A stretch of DNA of 6,795 bases from a bacterium (GTDB lineage Bacteria; Actinomycetota; Acidimicrobiia; Acidimicrobiales; CATQHL01), in contig JAPONU010000380.1 in assembly GCA_026713745.1 (NCBI GenBank), positions 1 through 6,795 on the forward strand, written 5' to 3'. Position 1 is the stretch's first letter. Each line of letters starts with the position of its first letter. The notes beneath the pieces were generated by a model. That model saw nothing but the letters and a program-made list of their open reading frames with translations, was not told the origin of the DNA and searched no databases. Both the position numbers and the translations under genes were made by a program. Positions 1-6,039 of the stretch are shown here, piece by piece.

Positions 1-702
1 CGAGCGGGCCACGTCGTCGGGCGTCTGGATGCGCACCATGGGGATGGTCGCCACCAGCGCATCGATCGACTCCTGGGGGGTTATGCCCGCATTCTCCGCA
101 CGGGCCTTGTGGATCTTGGGTGTCATGGCGGTGTCGACGATCCCAGGACAGACCGCGTTGATCTGCACCTTCGGCGCCAGCGCCAGGGCGAGTGACCGCA
201 CCACGCTCGTCACCCCGGCCTTGGACGCCGTGTAGTCGACGGCGTCGGCGCGGCCAATCTTGGCGCCAACCGAGGCGATCGCCACGAGACGGCCACCGTC
301 GCCCGCCACCATGTGGCGGGCCAGCGCCTGCAGGGTGAAGAACGTGCCCTTCAGGTTGATGCCCAGCATCCTGTCCCAGGCCTGCTCGGTGAGTTCCAGC
401 GCCGGGGTGATCTCGACGATGCCCGCGGACGTCACGCCGAGTGTGAGCGGTCCCAGGGCGTCGGCGGCCTCGGCGACTGCAGCCCGCATCGCCGCCGGGG
501 ACGACACATCGGCCGGGTAGCCCACGGCCCGCCCGCCGCCGGCGCGTACCTCCTCGACAAGAGCCTCCAGGGCTGCCGCGTCGATGTCGTTGAGAGCCAG
601 GGCCGCGCCCTCCGATGCCAGCCGCACCGCGATGCCACGGCCGATCCCGTTCGCAGCCCCCGTCACAAAGGCATTACGCCCCTCGAAGATTCCCTGGCTC
701 AT
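1..702 (-). CDS. SDR-family NAD(P)-dependent oxidoreductase (C-terminus cut by window edge)
   Basis: Classical short-chain dehydrogenase/reductase, a cytosolic enzyme that oxidises an alcohol or reduces a ketone with a nicotinamide cofactor. The substrate cannot be told. Visible in order: the cofactor loop TGAANGIG (residues 14-21); an acidic residue after the second strand (D39 in LNDID), which in this family favours NAD(H) over NADP(H); D65-V66 near the adenine; TSAG (91-94) in place of the usual NNAG; N116, S144, Y157 and K161 as the catalytic tetrad, with the typical 13-residue Ser-Tyr spacing; and the CPG motif at 185-187. There are 234 codons here, and IQTPDDVARS at the edge is the usual region shortly before the C-terminus, so perhaps 20-30 residues are missing. 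The ATG start is fixed by an upstream GGGGAGGA. It begins 44 bases after hicB on the same strand and may share its transcript. Confidence 0.93.
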   Translation of the reverse strand, partial: MSQGIFEGRNAFVTGAANGIGRGIAVRLASEGAALALNDIDAAALEALVEEVRAGGGRAVGYPADVSSPAAMRAAVAEAADALGPLTLGVTSAGIVEITPALELTEQAWDRMLGINLKGTFFTLQALARHMVAGDGGRLVAIASVGAKIGRADAVDYTASKAGVTSVVRSLALALAPKVQINAVCPGIVDTAMTPKIHKARAENAGITPQESIDALVATIPMVRIQTPDDVARS

Positions 703-746
703 GTTTCCTCCCCGCGTGACTTGCCCGACCGCGACGTCTTGAGCGG

Positions 747-1016
747 TCAGGTCTCGGCCCACGCTATGGGCGCCCCCGTAGCCGCGCCGGAGAGGCGCTC
801 CGCATCGTGCTGCCCCCAGGGCGTGGGACGCGGCAGCGGTTCGCCGTCGGATCGCAGGTCGGCCACGATGTCGGTCACGAGAGAGCGGATGCCGTCGAGT
901 GCTGCCGACTCTGTGGGTGCCAGGTGGCTCACCAGCGAGAACCCGTCACACAGCCCCACCCAGGCGTCGTCCTCGGCGGACCAAGAGGCACGATACTCGT
1001 AGCAGGGCTCATCCAT
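747..1016 (-). CDS. hicB: HicB-like antitoxin, short form without a visible DNA-binding domain
   Basis: Antitoxin partner of HicA. HicB proteins have a partial RNase H-like fold that binds and blocks the toxin, usually followed by a C-terminal ribbon-helix-helix or helix-turn-helix that represses the operon. Residues 5-64 match the fold: YEYRASWSAEDDAWVGLCDG, then an alanine-rich helix with GIRSLVTDIVADL and GEPLPRP. After residue 64 only about 25 residues follow (ending GAPIAWAET). They show none of the usual continuation, a strand such as SGKFMVRVP followed by a helix ending in SLN. The protein is 89 residues; full-length HicB proteins are commonly 110-140. The ATG lies inside the last codons of hicA (8-base overlap), so translation is probably coupled. 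Other frames after residue 64 do not restore the missing domain. It could be a naturally short HicB or a truncated one. Confidence 0.82.
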   Translation of the reverse strand: MDEPCYEYRASWSAEDDAWVGLCDGFSLVSHLAPTESAALDGIRSLVTDIVADLRSDGEPLPRPTPWGQHDAERLSGAATGAPIAWAET

Positions 1017-1266
1017 CGGGCTTCTCCTCGAGATCGATGGCCCGCAGAACCTGGCGTACCTGGTAGGGCTTCGCCTCCCCGTCGTGGTTCTGAATGTTCA
1101 CGATCGGCGTTCCCCTCAGATGTGTTCGGTAGATCAGATGGCTGCCCTTGCGCCGCGGTTCGCCGAAGTATAGGCGGCACACCTTCGCCAGATCGGAGAA
1201 GCGCACGCCCGTCTGGCTCTCTCGCCACCTCGCGATCAGCAGCCGAGCCCTCTCGAACTCAGTCAC
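1009..1266 (-). CDS. hicA: HicA-like mRNA interferase toxin
   Basis: Small toxin of the HicA/YcfA family. It has a double-stranded-RNA-binding-like fold, and characterised members cleave mRNA independently of the ribosome until bound by HicB. The 85 residues show the family pattern: VRFSDLAKVC (21-30), YFGEPRRKGSH (33-43) with the expected catalytic histidine H43, a strand VNIQN (56-60), and the C-terminal helix motif KPYQVRQVLRAI (66-77). The start is GTG; the ATG two bases further upstream is in a frame that stops at once. GGGAGGG lies about seven bases before the GTG. It is the first gene of the minus-strand cluster, toxin before antitoxin as is usual for hic loci. The key histidine and length look intact, so the toxin is probably functional. 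Confidence 0.88.
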   Translation of the reverse strand: MTEFERARLLIARWRESQTGVRFSDLAKVCRLYFGEPRRKGSHLIYRTHLRGTPIVNIQNHDGEAKPYQVRQVLRAIDLEEKPDG

Positions 1267-1574
1267 ATGACCCTCCCGCGCGCTCGCTGTGGCTATGAGA
1301 GATTACGAGTTACATATCTTATTACTATATTCTCATCATTAACATGATCTCTCAGATCCCCGGAATCGCGTGCGTGCGCAACTGCCGGTCGTTTCAGCCT
1401 GGGGAGACGACGTCGGCCACGTTGCCGCACGACCGAACATCCCGGCGCGCTCGTGAACGACCAGGGCTAACGTTCCGACTCGATCCGCCGCACCCAACCC
1501 GGTCAGAGCCGTCAACCAGGATCAACCGGGCCCGAGCACCTCCGGGGGGAGCCGACAGCCATGGATCGTCGCAC
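1267..1574. other. Divergent intergenic region between hicA and the Gfo/Idh/MocA gene
   Basis: This 308-base stretch lies between two divergent genes. Its hicA side holds an AT-rich block bracketed by a short inverted repeat (entered separately). Its other side (about 1355-1540) is GC-rich, and I see no gene, tRNA or convincing RNA structure there. The frame of the downstream gene stays open back to 1344, but that extension has no family match and no ribosome site. If the promoter lies in the AT-rich block, the plus-strand gene has a leader of about 200 bases. Confidence 0.6.
1296..1354. promoter_or_regulatory. AT-rich divergent promoter block bracketed by an 8-bp inverted repeat
   Basis: TGAGAGAT (1296-1303) and its exact complement ATCTCTCA (1347-1354) flank about 43 bases that are far richer in A and T than the surroundings. 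Inside are TATATT (1326-1331) on the plus strand, with TTACGA 16 bases upstream, and on the minus strand TTAATG followed 17 bases later by AGATAT. Promoters for hicA and for the plus-strand oxidoreductase are therefore likely here, but the exact boxes are not settled. The inverted repeat could be an operator; the arms are short and chance is possible. Confidence 0.45.
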
Positions 1575-1578
1575 ATGA
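1561..1578 (+). CDS. Five-codon leader ORF (MDRRT) overlapping the next start
   Basis: ATG GAT CGT CGC ACA TGA. A strong ribosome site, GGGGGGAG (1544-1551), sits nine bases before this ATG, while the real gene's ATG at 1575 has no good site of its own. The leader's stop and the downstream start share ATGA (1575-1578), the classic arrangement for translational coupling. The reading is inferred: the ribosome site may instead serve the 1575 start directly at a long distance. Confidence 0.4.
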   Translation: MDRRT

Positions 1579-2687
1579 ACATCGCCGCACCCGATCCGGC
1601 CGCACCCGGCCTGGACACGCACTCCTGGCTTCCCGAGCGGCACGATCACGGCATCGCCATCGTGGGCTGCGGCGGGATCACCAACGACGGGCACCTCCCG
1701 GCCTACACGTCACATGGATTGAACGTCGTCGGCTGTTTCGACATTGACCCGGCGGCGGCGCAGCGGACGGCCGAGCGGTGGGGCGTCGGGCGCGTCTACA
1801 ACTCACTGGACGAGGTCGCCGGCGACGCTGACGTGCAGATCGCCGACGTCGCCGTGCCCGCCTGGCGGCAACTCGAACTGGTGCGCACCCTGGCGGACGC
1901 CGGCAAGCACCTGCTGTGCCAGAAGCCGCTCTCGGACGACTTCGCCCAAGCCGTCGAGATCGTGCAGCGTGCCGAATCAGCCGGCGTCAAGCTCGCCGTG
2001 AACCAGCAGTACCGCTGGAGCCCGGTGGTCCGGGCGATGCACTCGCTCATGGCGCAGGGTCGCATCGGTACGCCCACCGCCGCATTCGTTCACGAGTCCC
2101 TGGTGAACCCCTGGGAACTCTGGCCCTGGCTGATGGAGGTCCCCCGGCTGGAGATCATGTACCACAGCATCCACTACCTCGACGGCATGCGTTTCCTGCT
2201 CGGCGCTCACGGCGAGCCGGAGTGGGTCACGAGCCGGCACACCCGCCGGCCCGCACAGGCGCCGAGCGCGGAGACCCAGACGGCCACGATCCTCGACTAC
2301 GCCTCCGGCTTGCAGGCCTTCGTGGCCGTCGATCACAACGACGTCAGCGACGACGTCTTCGGGAGGGTGCGCATCCTGGGCACCGAGGGGGTCGTCTCGG
2401 GAACGATGGGGCTCTCCTACGACTATCCCCACGGTCGGGCCGACACCGTCCGCTGGTCGGCACACGACGACCCCGGCGGCGGATTCGAGACCGATCTGCC
2501 GGGCCGGTGGATCCCCGAGGGTTTCGTCGGACCGATCTCGTCGCTCATGGGAGCCATCAACGACGGCACCGAGCCACCCACCAGCGGCCGAGACAACCTC
2601 AACACGCTGCGTCTCGTGAACGCCGCCTACCTGTCAGCGGCCGAGAACCGCTCGGTGCGTCCCGCTGAGATCGGCGCGGACCTCTGA
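1575..2687 (+). CDS. Gfo/Idh/MocA-family oxidoreductase
   Basis: NAD(P)-dependent dehydrogenase of the family that acts on sugars, inositols and related polyols; the substrate is unknown. The 370 residues begin with about 25 variable residues, then a Rossmann fold starting AIVGCGG (28-34) with H40 and P42 after the glycine loop. D56 in FDIDP closes the second strand, as in many NAD-using members. CQKPL (115-119) stands where the family usually has EKP; the lysine K117 is kept but the glutamate is glutamine. NQQYRW (143-148) is the usual N-x-x-x-R region, and HYLD (200-203) supplies the active-site His/Asp pair before GMRFLLG. The C-terminal half is the alpha/beta substrate domain (LGTEGVVSGTMG, then NDGTEPPTSGRDNL). 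Start 1575 is the only ATG close to the fold; upstream in-frame codons back to 1344 look non-coding. It is transcribed away from hicA and convergent with the TauE/SafE gene. Confidence 0.9.
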   Translation: MNIAAPDPAAPGLDTHSWLPERHDHGIAIVGCGGITNDGHLPAYTSHGLNVVGCFDIDPAAAQRTAERWGVGRVYNSLDEVAGDADVQIADVAVPAWRQLELVRTLADAGKHLLCQKPLSDDFAQAVEIVQRAESAGVKLAVNQQYRWSPVVRAMHSLMAQGRIGTPTAAFVHESLVNPWELWPWLMEVPRLEIMYHSIHYLDGMRFLLGAHGEPEWVTSRHTRRPAQAPSAETQTATILDYASGLQAFVAVDHNDVSDDVFGRVRILGTEGVVSGTMGLSYDYPHGRADTVRWSAHDDPGGGFETDLPGRWIPEGFVGPISSLMGAINDGTEPPTSGRDNLNTLRLVNAAYLSAAENRSVRPAEIGADL

Positions 2688-2744
2688 CGAGACACGATCC
2701 CCGGAGGCTTCCGCGGAGGGCACCGGAATCCCTCACCCCGACTC

Positions 2745-2801
2745 TGGCGAAGGCCGGAATCCAGGTTCCAGTTGGTCCGACGACATCTGCAATCCATCGC
2801 C
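2745..2801 (+). repeat. Dispersed repeat, copy 1 (ATTCCGGC-type element)
   Basis: Contains GGCGAAGGCCGGAATCCA, the core of a short palindromic element often found between genes in several bacterial groups. A second diverged copy lies at 5074-5136 in the same orientation. Beyond the core, both share CCGAC, TCTGC and ATCGCC in the same order and at nearly the same spacing, so the unit is about 60 bases. This copy lacks most of the left arm ATTCC. Confidence 0.65.
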
Positions 2802-2826
2802 CGGCAATCACCTGGGCGCCGGCGAT
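2796..2826 (-). terminator. Hairpin directly after the TauE/SafE stop codon
   Basis: ATCGCCCGG (2796-2804) can pair with CCGGCGAT (2819-2826) as an eight-pair stem with one bulged base and a 14-base loop. It touches the minus-strand stop codon at 2827-2829 and overlaps the end of repeat copy 1. There is no T-run, so it may slow or stabilise the 3' end rather than act as an intrinsic terminator. The two flanking genes are convergent. Confidence 0.35.
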
Positions 2827-3546
2827 TCAGACGAAGGCGCGGACCAGCAGGGTGAGCGCCGCAGCAGCCGAGACGGTCAGGAGCACCGGGCGCGAGTAGC
2901 CCCGGTCCAGCACGCGCGCCAGGCGCCCGGAGACGACGTAGCCCAATAGCTGGCCGGGTACCAGGATCGCCACCGCCAGCAGGTGCCGGGTACCGAACTC
3001 GCCCCACGCCGCCAGGAGCGCCAACGAGATCGACGCGCCGACGAGGAAGTACACCGACATCGTGCCCCGGATCTGGCGCGGCGGGATGTGCTGCAGGGTG
3101 AGAGCGACGGGCGGGCCACCCACCCCGGTCGTCGTCCCGGCCACACCCGACACGAACCCGCCGACGGCGATCACCCCGCGCCCCTGCGGGAGGTGGATCG
3201 GTGCAACCGACAGTGCCGCGCCCACCAGAATCACCGACGCCAGGAACACCGAGAGTCCCCACGCCGAGAACACCTTCACGAGCAGAAACGCGCCCAGCAC
3301 AGAGCCCGGCACTCGACCGACCAGCGCCCACATGAGCGCCGATCGGTTGATCCCGACACGGTCCCGGCGGGCCACGAGCAGGCTCATCACCAAGGCCGCG
3401 GCGAGAAGCGGACCGGGGACGAGGTCGGGATCGATCTGGATGAGGATCGGTGCGGCCACCACGTTCAGGCCGAATCCCACGCTGCCCTGCACCGCAGCTC
3501 CCGCAGCCATCACCGCCACCGCGGCGGCGATCTCCCAGGGGCTCAT
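2827..3546 (-). CDS. TauE/SafE-family membrane transporter
   Basis: Predicted inner-membrane permease of the TauE/SafE (DUF81) family. Characterised or proposed members export sulfite, sulfoacetate or similar organosulfur anions; the substrate here is unknown. The 239 residues are mostly hydrophobic, with about seven or eight membrane segments arranged as two repeats. Each repeat opens with the family's glycine/proline signature: GSVGFGLNVVAAPIL (21-35) and GVAGTTTGVGGPPVAL (134-149). The positive stretch ARRDRVGINR (59-68) fits a cytoplasmic loop. The ATG at 3546 is chosen because GGAGGG precedes it by about nine bases and the first membrane segment starts a few residues later. The frame is open a further 49 codons upstream, but that part is arginine- and proline-rich and not family-like. 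It is divergent from the carotenoid oxygenase gene. Confidence 0.88.
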   Translation of the reverse strand: MSPWEIAAAVAVMAAGAAVQGSVGFGLNVVAAPILIQIDPDLVPGPLLAAALVMSLLVARRDRVGINRSALMWALVGRVPGSVLGAFLLVKVFSAWGLSVFLASVILVGAALSVAPIHLPQGRGVIAVGGFVSGVAGTTTGVGGPPVALTLQHIPPRQIRGTMSVYFLVGASISLALLAAWGEFGTRHLLAVAILVPGQLLGYVVSGRLARVLDRGYSRPVLLTVSAAAALTLLVRAFV

Positions 3547-3703
3547 CGCCGCCGCCCTCCAGCACCTGCCGCGAGCATCGCCGGAGCCTACGGGAGACAG
3601 TCCCGGCAGCAGGGGGACACCCCGAGGTGAGCCGCCGGCCGAGCGCTCGGCCAGGTGCGGCAGCGTGTACCGGGGTGCCAGTGCGCACACCACCGCACGT
3701 CGC

Positions 3704-3709
3704 TAGAAT
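3704..3709 (+). promoter_or_regulatory. -10 box for a leaderless or near-leaderless transcript
   Basis: TAGAAT lies nine bases before the GTG of the carotenoid oxygenase gene and no ribosome-binding site is present between or before them. A -10 hexamer at this distance puts the transcription start on or just before the start codon, the layout of leaderless actinobacterial genes. No clear -35 box is visible. Confidence 0.55.
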
Positions 3710-3718
3710 CCCGCCATC

Positions 3719-5041
3719 GTGGCCGACAAGAGTGCGGGGGACGCGGACAAGCCCTGGTGGTTGAGGGGCAACCACAGCCCCCTCCCCGACGAGACCGAGG
3801 GTTTCGACCTGCCGGTCCGTGGCAGCATCCCCGAGGATTTGCACGGCATGCTGATCCATGCCGGCCCGAACCCGCCCCGCGGCGACTCGCCGCACTGGTT
3901 CCTGGGCGAGGGAATGCTCCACGGCCTGCTGCTGCGCGGTGGGCGAGCCGTGCGCTACCGCAGCCGCTGGGTGCGCACACCCCGTCTGACGGAACTGAAC
4001 GGCAACCGCGACGACCCCGATCACTCGCCCGCCAACACCAACGTGGTGGTCCACGGCGGGCGCATCCTGGCCCTGGAGGAGCGCCACCGCCCGTATGAGG
4101 TCACCTCCGACCTGGAGACCGTCGGACCGGTCGACTTCGGCGGTGCCGTGCGCAACCTCACCGCGCACCCGAAGATCTGCCCGCGCACCGGCGAGATGCT
4201 GGCCTTCGCCACCTCCGACACCGAACCGCAGTTCACCTATCTCCGCTTCGACAGCAACGGCACGCTCACCGGAACCACCACGATCGACCTGCCGCGGCCG
4301 GTGATGATGCACGACTTCGCGGTCGCGTCGGACCACGTGGTGTTCATGGACCTGCCGGTGGTGCGGGATCCAGAGGCCCCCGGCGGCCTCCCCTACCGCT
4401 GGGATCCGGACCACGGCGCCCGCCTCGGCGTGATGAACCGTGCCGGAGGCGACGTGCAGTGGTTCGACATCGATCCCTGCTACGTCTTCCATACCATCAA
4501 CGCCTGCGAGATCGGCGGGCGGATCCCCCTCGACGCCTGCCGCTACGACTCCGTCTGGGGCACATCCTCGAACCGCTTCGACCTGCCCGCCATGGTGCAT
4601 CGCTGGCGGCTCGGGCTCAGCGACGGCTCGGTCCGTGAAGAGACCCTCTTCGACGTGCGATGCGACTTCCCCCGCATCGACGAGCGACTCCTCGGACTCC
4701 CCAACCGTTACGCCTACGTGACCACGCTGGTCGACGAGGAGACCGGGAGCGTCTCCCACGGGCACCGCGTCGTGCGCCTCGACCTCGTGGCCCACACCAG
4801 CGAACACCATCACTTCGGGCCGTCCCGCTACGCCAGCGAGGCGGTCTTCGTGCCCCGCCACGCCGACGCCGACGAGGACGACGGCTACGTGCTGACGGTG
4901 GTGTACGACGCCGAGCGGCACGGCAGCGAGGTCGTCATCCTGGCCGCCGACGCCGTCGGTTCGGGGCCCCTGGCGACGGTGACACTTCCCAACCGGGTTC
5001 CCTACGGATTCCACTGCGCCTGGGTTCCGGCCGAGATCTGA
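3719..5041 (+). CDS. Carotenoid-cleavage-type oxygenase (RPE65 family)
   Basis: Non-haem iron oxygenase that splits a carbon-carbon double bond of carotenoids, apocarotenoids or stilbenes using oxygen. The 440 residues fit the seven-bladed propeller family. The four iron ligands are each in their usual motif: H150 (NLTAHPKICPRTGE), H198 (VMMHDFAV), H258 (VFHTINACE) and H432 (PYGFHCAWVP). Second-shell glutamates are likely E120 or E121, E264 and E374. The N-terminal signature HAGPNPP (47-53) followed by HWFLGEGMLHG (59-69) is present, with GEGM where most members have GDGM, and EDDGY is at 386-390. No signal peptide is seen, so it is probably cytosolic or membrane-peripheral. The start is GTG, chosen because the -10 box ends nine bases before it and the family's conserved region begins about 35 residues in. 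The exact substrate, including stilbene-type compounds, cannot be told from sequence. Confidence 0.93.
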   Translation: MADKSAGDADKPWWLRGNHSPLPDETEGFDLPVRGSIPEDLHGMLIHAGPNPPRGDSPHWFLGEGMLHGLLLRGGRAVRYRSRWVRTPRLTELNGNRDDPDHSPANTNVVVHGGRILALEERHRPYEVTSDLETVGPVDFGGAVRNLTAHPKICPRTGEMLAFATSDTEPQFTYLRFDSNGTLTGTTTIDLPRPVMMHDFAVASDHVVFMDLPVVRDPEAPGGLPYRWDPDHGARLGVMNRAGGDVQWFDIDPCYVFHTINACEIGGRIPLDACRYDSVWGTSSNRFDLPAMVHRWRLGLSDGSVREETLFDVRCDFPRIDERLLGLPNRYAYVTTLVDEETGSVSHGHRVVRLDLVAHTSEHHHFGPSRYASEAVFVPRHADADEDDGYVLTVVYDAERHGSEVVILAADAVGSGPLATVTLPNRVPYGFHCAWVPAEI

Positions 5042-5073
5042 GCGCGCCGCCGGCACTCTGCAACACAGGAAGC

Positions 5074-5136
5074 GTCATTCCGGCGCAGGCCGCAATCCAT
5101 CGTCGGTAGTTCCGACTGCGTCTGCCGTCGATCGCC
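5074..5136 (+). repeat. Dispersed repeat, copy 2
   Basis: Starts GTCATTCCGGCGCAGGCC and continues CAATCCATCG. The arms ATTCCGGC and GCCGCAAT pair at seven of eight positions around a four-base loop, giving a small hairpin. It shares the core and three later blocks with copy 1 at 2745-2801. It lies 32 bases after the carotenoid oxygenase stop. Confidence 0.65.
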
Positions 5137-5225
5137 CCGCACACTGCCGGGTTCGTCGCGCCAACATCACTTGGCCAACGCCGGCGCGACATTCTCGCCG
5201 CCGGGGACATGTGGCAGACTCTCGG

Positions 5226-5232
5226 TAGGAGG
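5226..5232 (+). promoter_or_regulatory. Ribosome-binding site that fixes the start of the 80-residue ORF
   Basis: TAGGAGG lies six bases before the ATG at 5239. The frame also has an ATG at 5209, but that one has no such site, so 5239 is preferred. Confidence 0.75.
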
Positions 5233-5238
5233 CCGCCG

Positions 5239-5481
5239 ATGTCCGACCCGTCCGAGAAACTGCTCGATGCCATGAGCCTGCTGGAATCCTTGGCGCGGGA
5301 GGTCACCCCCGAGGAGGCCGCCGACGAGATCGACGCCGCCACGCTGCAGTCCTTCTGGCGCGAGTGGCCCCACACGGTGGGATGGGCCGGCGCCCTGTGG
5401 CGGCGCCTCAACCAGGATCTCGACACTCCCTCACAGCCGGGCGACGGGAGTGGCTACAACGAGACCGGCGGCTCGGGCTGA
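5239..5481 (+). CDS. Small protein of unknown function upstream of the CBS gene
   Basis: I do not recognise this 80-residue protein. Residues 1-32 are acidic and look helical (EKLLDAMSLLESLAREVTPE, then EEAADEID). Residues 33-62 form a second likely helical part rich in tryptophan (W40, W43, W49, W54), in LQSFWREWPHTVGWAGALWRR. The last 18 residues are glycine-, serine- and proline-rich and probably disordered. There is no signal peptide, membrane segment or cysteine. A near-ideal ribosome site and the one-base gap to the CBS-domain gene make it a convincing gene and suggest the two are made together. A role as partner or regulator of the CBS protein is inference from position only. Confidence 0.75.
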   Translation: MSDPSEKLLDAMSLLESLAREVTPEEAADEIDAATLQSFWREWPHTVGWAGALWRRLNQDLDTPSQPGDGSGYNETGGSG

Positions 5482-5482
5482 C

Positions 5483-5863
5483 ATGGCTCCGGTGCGCCAG
5501 GTCATGAGCACCGAGGTGGTGACCCTGCCGGGCTCCACGCCGATGGTCGAAGCCGCCCGGCTCATGGTGCGGCGCCACATCGGGTCGGTGCTCGTCGTGG
5601 ACGGCGCCATGCTCAGCGGCATTCTCACCGAGCGCGACGTGCTGCGCGCCGCCGGCAAGCCCGCGGACATGGCCACCGACCGGATCGAACGCTGGATGTC
5701 GCCCGAGCCCATCACCTGCACCCCCGAGATCGATACCGAGGAGGCGGCGGAGATGATGCTCTCCGGCGGGTTCCGCCACCTTCCCGTGGTGGACGGCACA
5801 GGGCTCGCAGGCATGGTGAGCCTGCGGGACGTACTCAGCGCCCGAATCGGCCGCACGGGCTGA
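5483..5863 (+). CDS. Stand-alone CBS-pair (Bateman module) protein
   Basis: Small cytosolic protein made only of two CBS domains, which typically bind adenine nucleotides (AMP, ADP, ATP, sometimes SAM or NADH) and change the activity of a partner. Of 126 residues, CBS1 spans about 6-58 and CBS2 about 71-122. Each has the nucleotide-binding pattern G-h-x-T/S-x-x-D: GILTERD (46-52) and GMVSLRD (110-116). Both are intact, so ligand binding is likely; the ligand is unknown. Start 5483 lies one base after the stop of the 80-residue ORF, with only a weak ribosome site (GGCGGCTCGGG), as expected for coupled translation. A GTG at 5450 would add 11 residues inside the upstream gene and is less likely. 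Stand-alone CBS pairs have been linked to energy sensing and enzyme or channel control; no target is encoded next to it. Confidence 0.92.
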   Translation: MAPVRQVMSTEVVTLPGSTPMVEAARLMVRRHIGSVLVVDGAMLSGILTERDVLRAAGKPADMATDRIERWMSPEPITCTPEIDTEEAAEMMLSGGFRHLPVVDGTGLAGMVSLRDVLSARIGRTG

Positions 5864-5909
5864 GCGCATCAGCGGCCACGGTCTACGACGCCGCGCCGCC
5901 AAGCCGACT

Positions 5910-5937
5910 GCCTCCGCCGACTCGCCTCCGCCGGCTC
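5910..5937 (+). repeat. 14-bp tandem duplication
   Basis: GCCTCCGCCGACTC is followed at once by GCCTCCGCCGGCTC, one mismatch in 14. It is GC-rich, lies downstream of the CBS gene and is probably a replication-slippage product with no clear function. Confidence 0.6.
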
Positions 5938-6039
5938 GGCGCCCGGCCGTCGTCCTGCGGAAGCTGAATCGCACCCACCCCGGCAGCGAAGCGGGCCTTG
6001 ACACCCGTGTGGGTCAGGTGCCGATGTCTGCGACCGGGC

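Noticed and set aside
313..1298. Plus-strand frames opposite the SDR and hicAB genes
   Set aside because: They are shadows of genes with clear motifs on the minus strand and are arginine/serine/proline-rich with no family pattern.
1344..1574. In-frame upstream extension of the Gfo/Idh/MocA gene
   Set aside because: Its 77 codons are arginine/proline-rich, have no family match and no ribosome site, and the extension would place the start inside the AT-rich promoter block.
3547..3693. Longer start for the TauE/SafE protein
   Set aside because: The added 49 residues are not membrane-like, whereas the ATG at 3546 has a good ribosome site right before the first membrane segment.
2627..5056. An 809-codon open frame on the minus strand across the carotenoid oxygenase and TauE/SafE genes
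   Set aside because: It runs antisense to a gene with all family motifs, its product is low-complexity (Val/Gly/His/Arg-rich) and matches nothing. It is a by-product of strong GC bias at third positions.
5209..5238. Earlier ATG for the 80-residue ORF
   Set aside because: The TAGGAGG site at 5226-5232 would lie inside the coding sequence, and the 5209 ATG has no site of its own.
5859..5873. GCTGA-GCGCA-TCAGC hairpin at the CBS stop codon
   Set aside because: Only five base pairs, overlapping the stop codon and without a T-run; likely chance.
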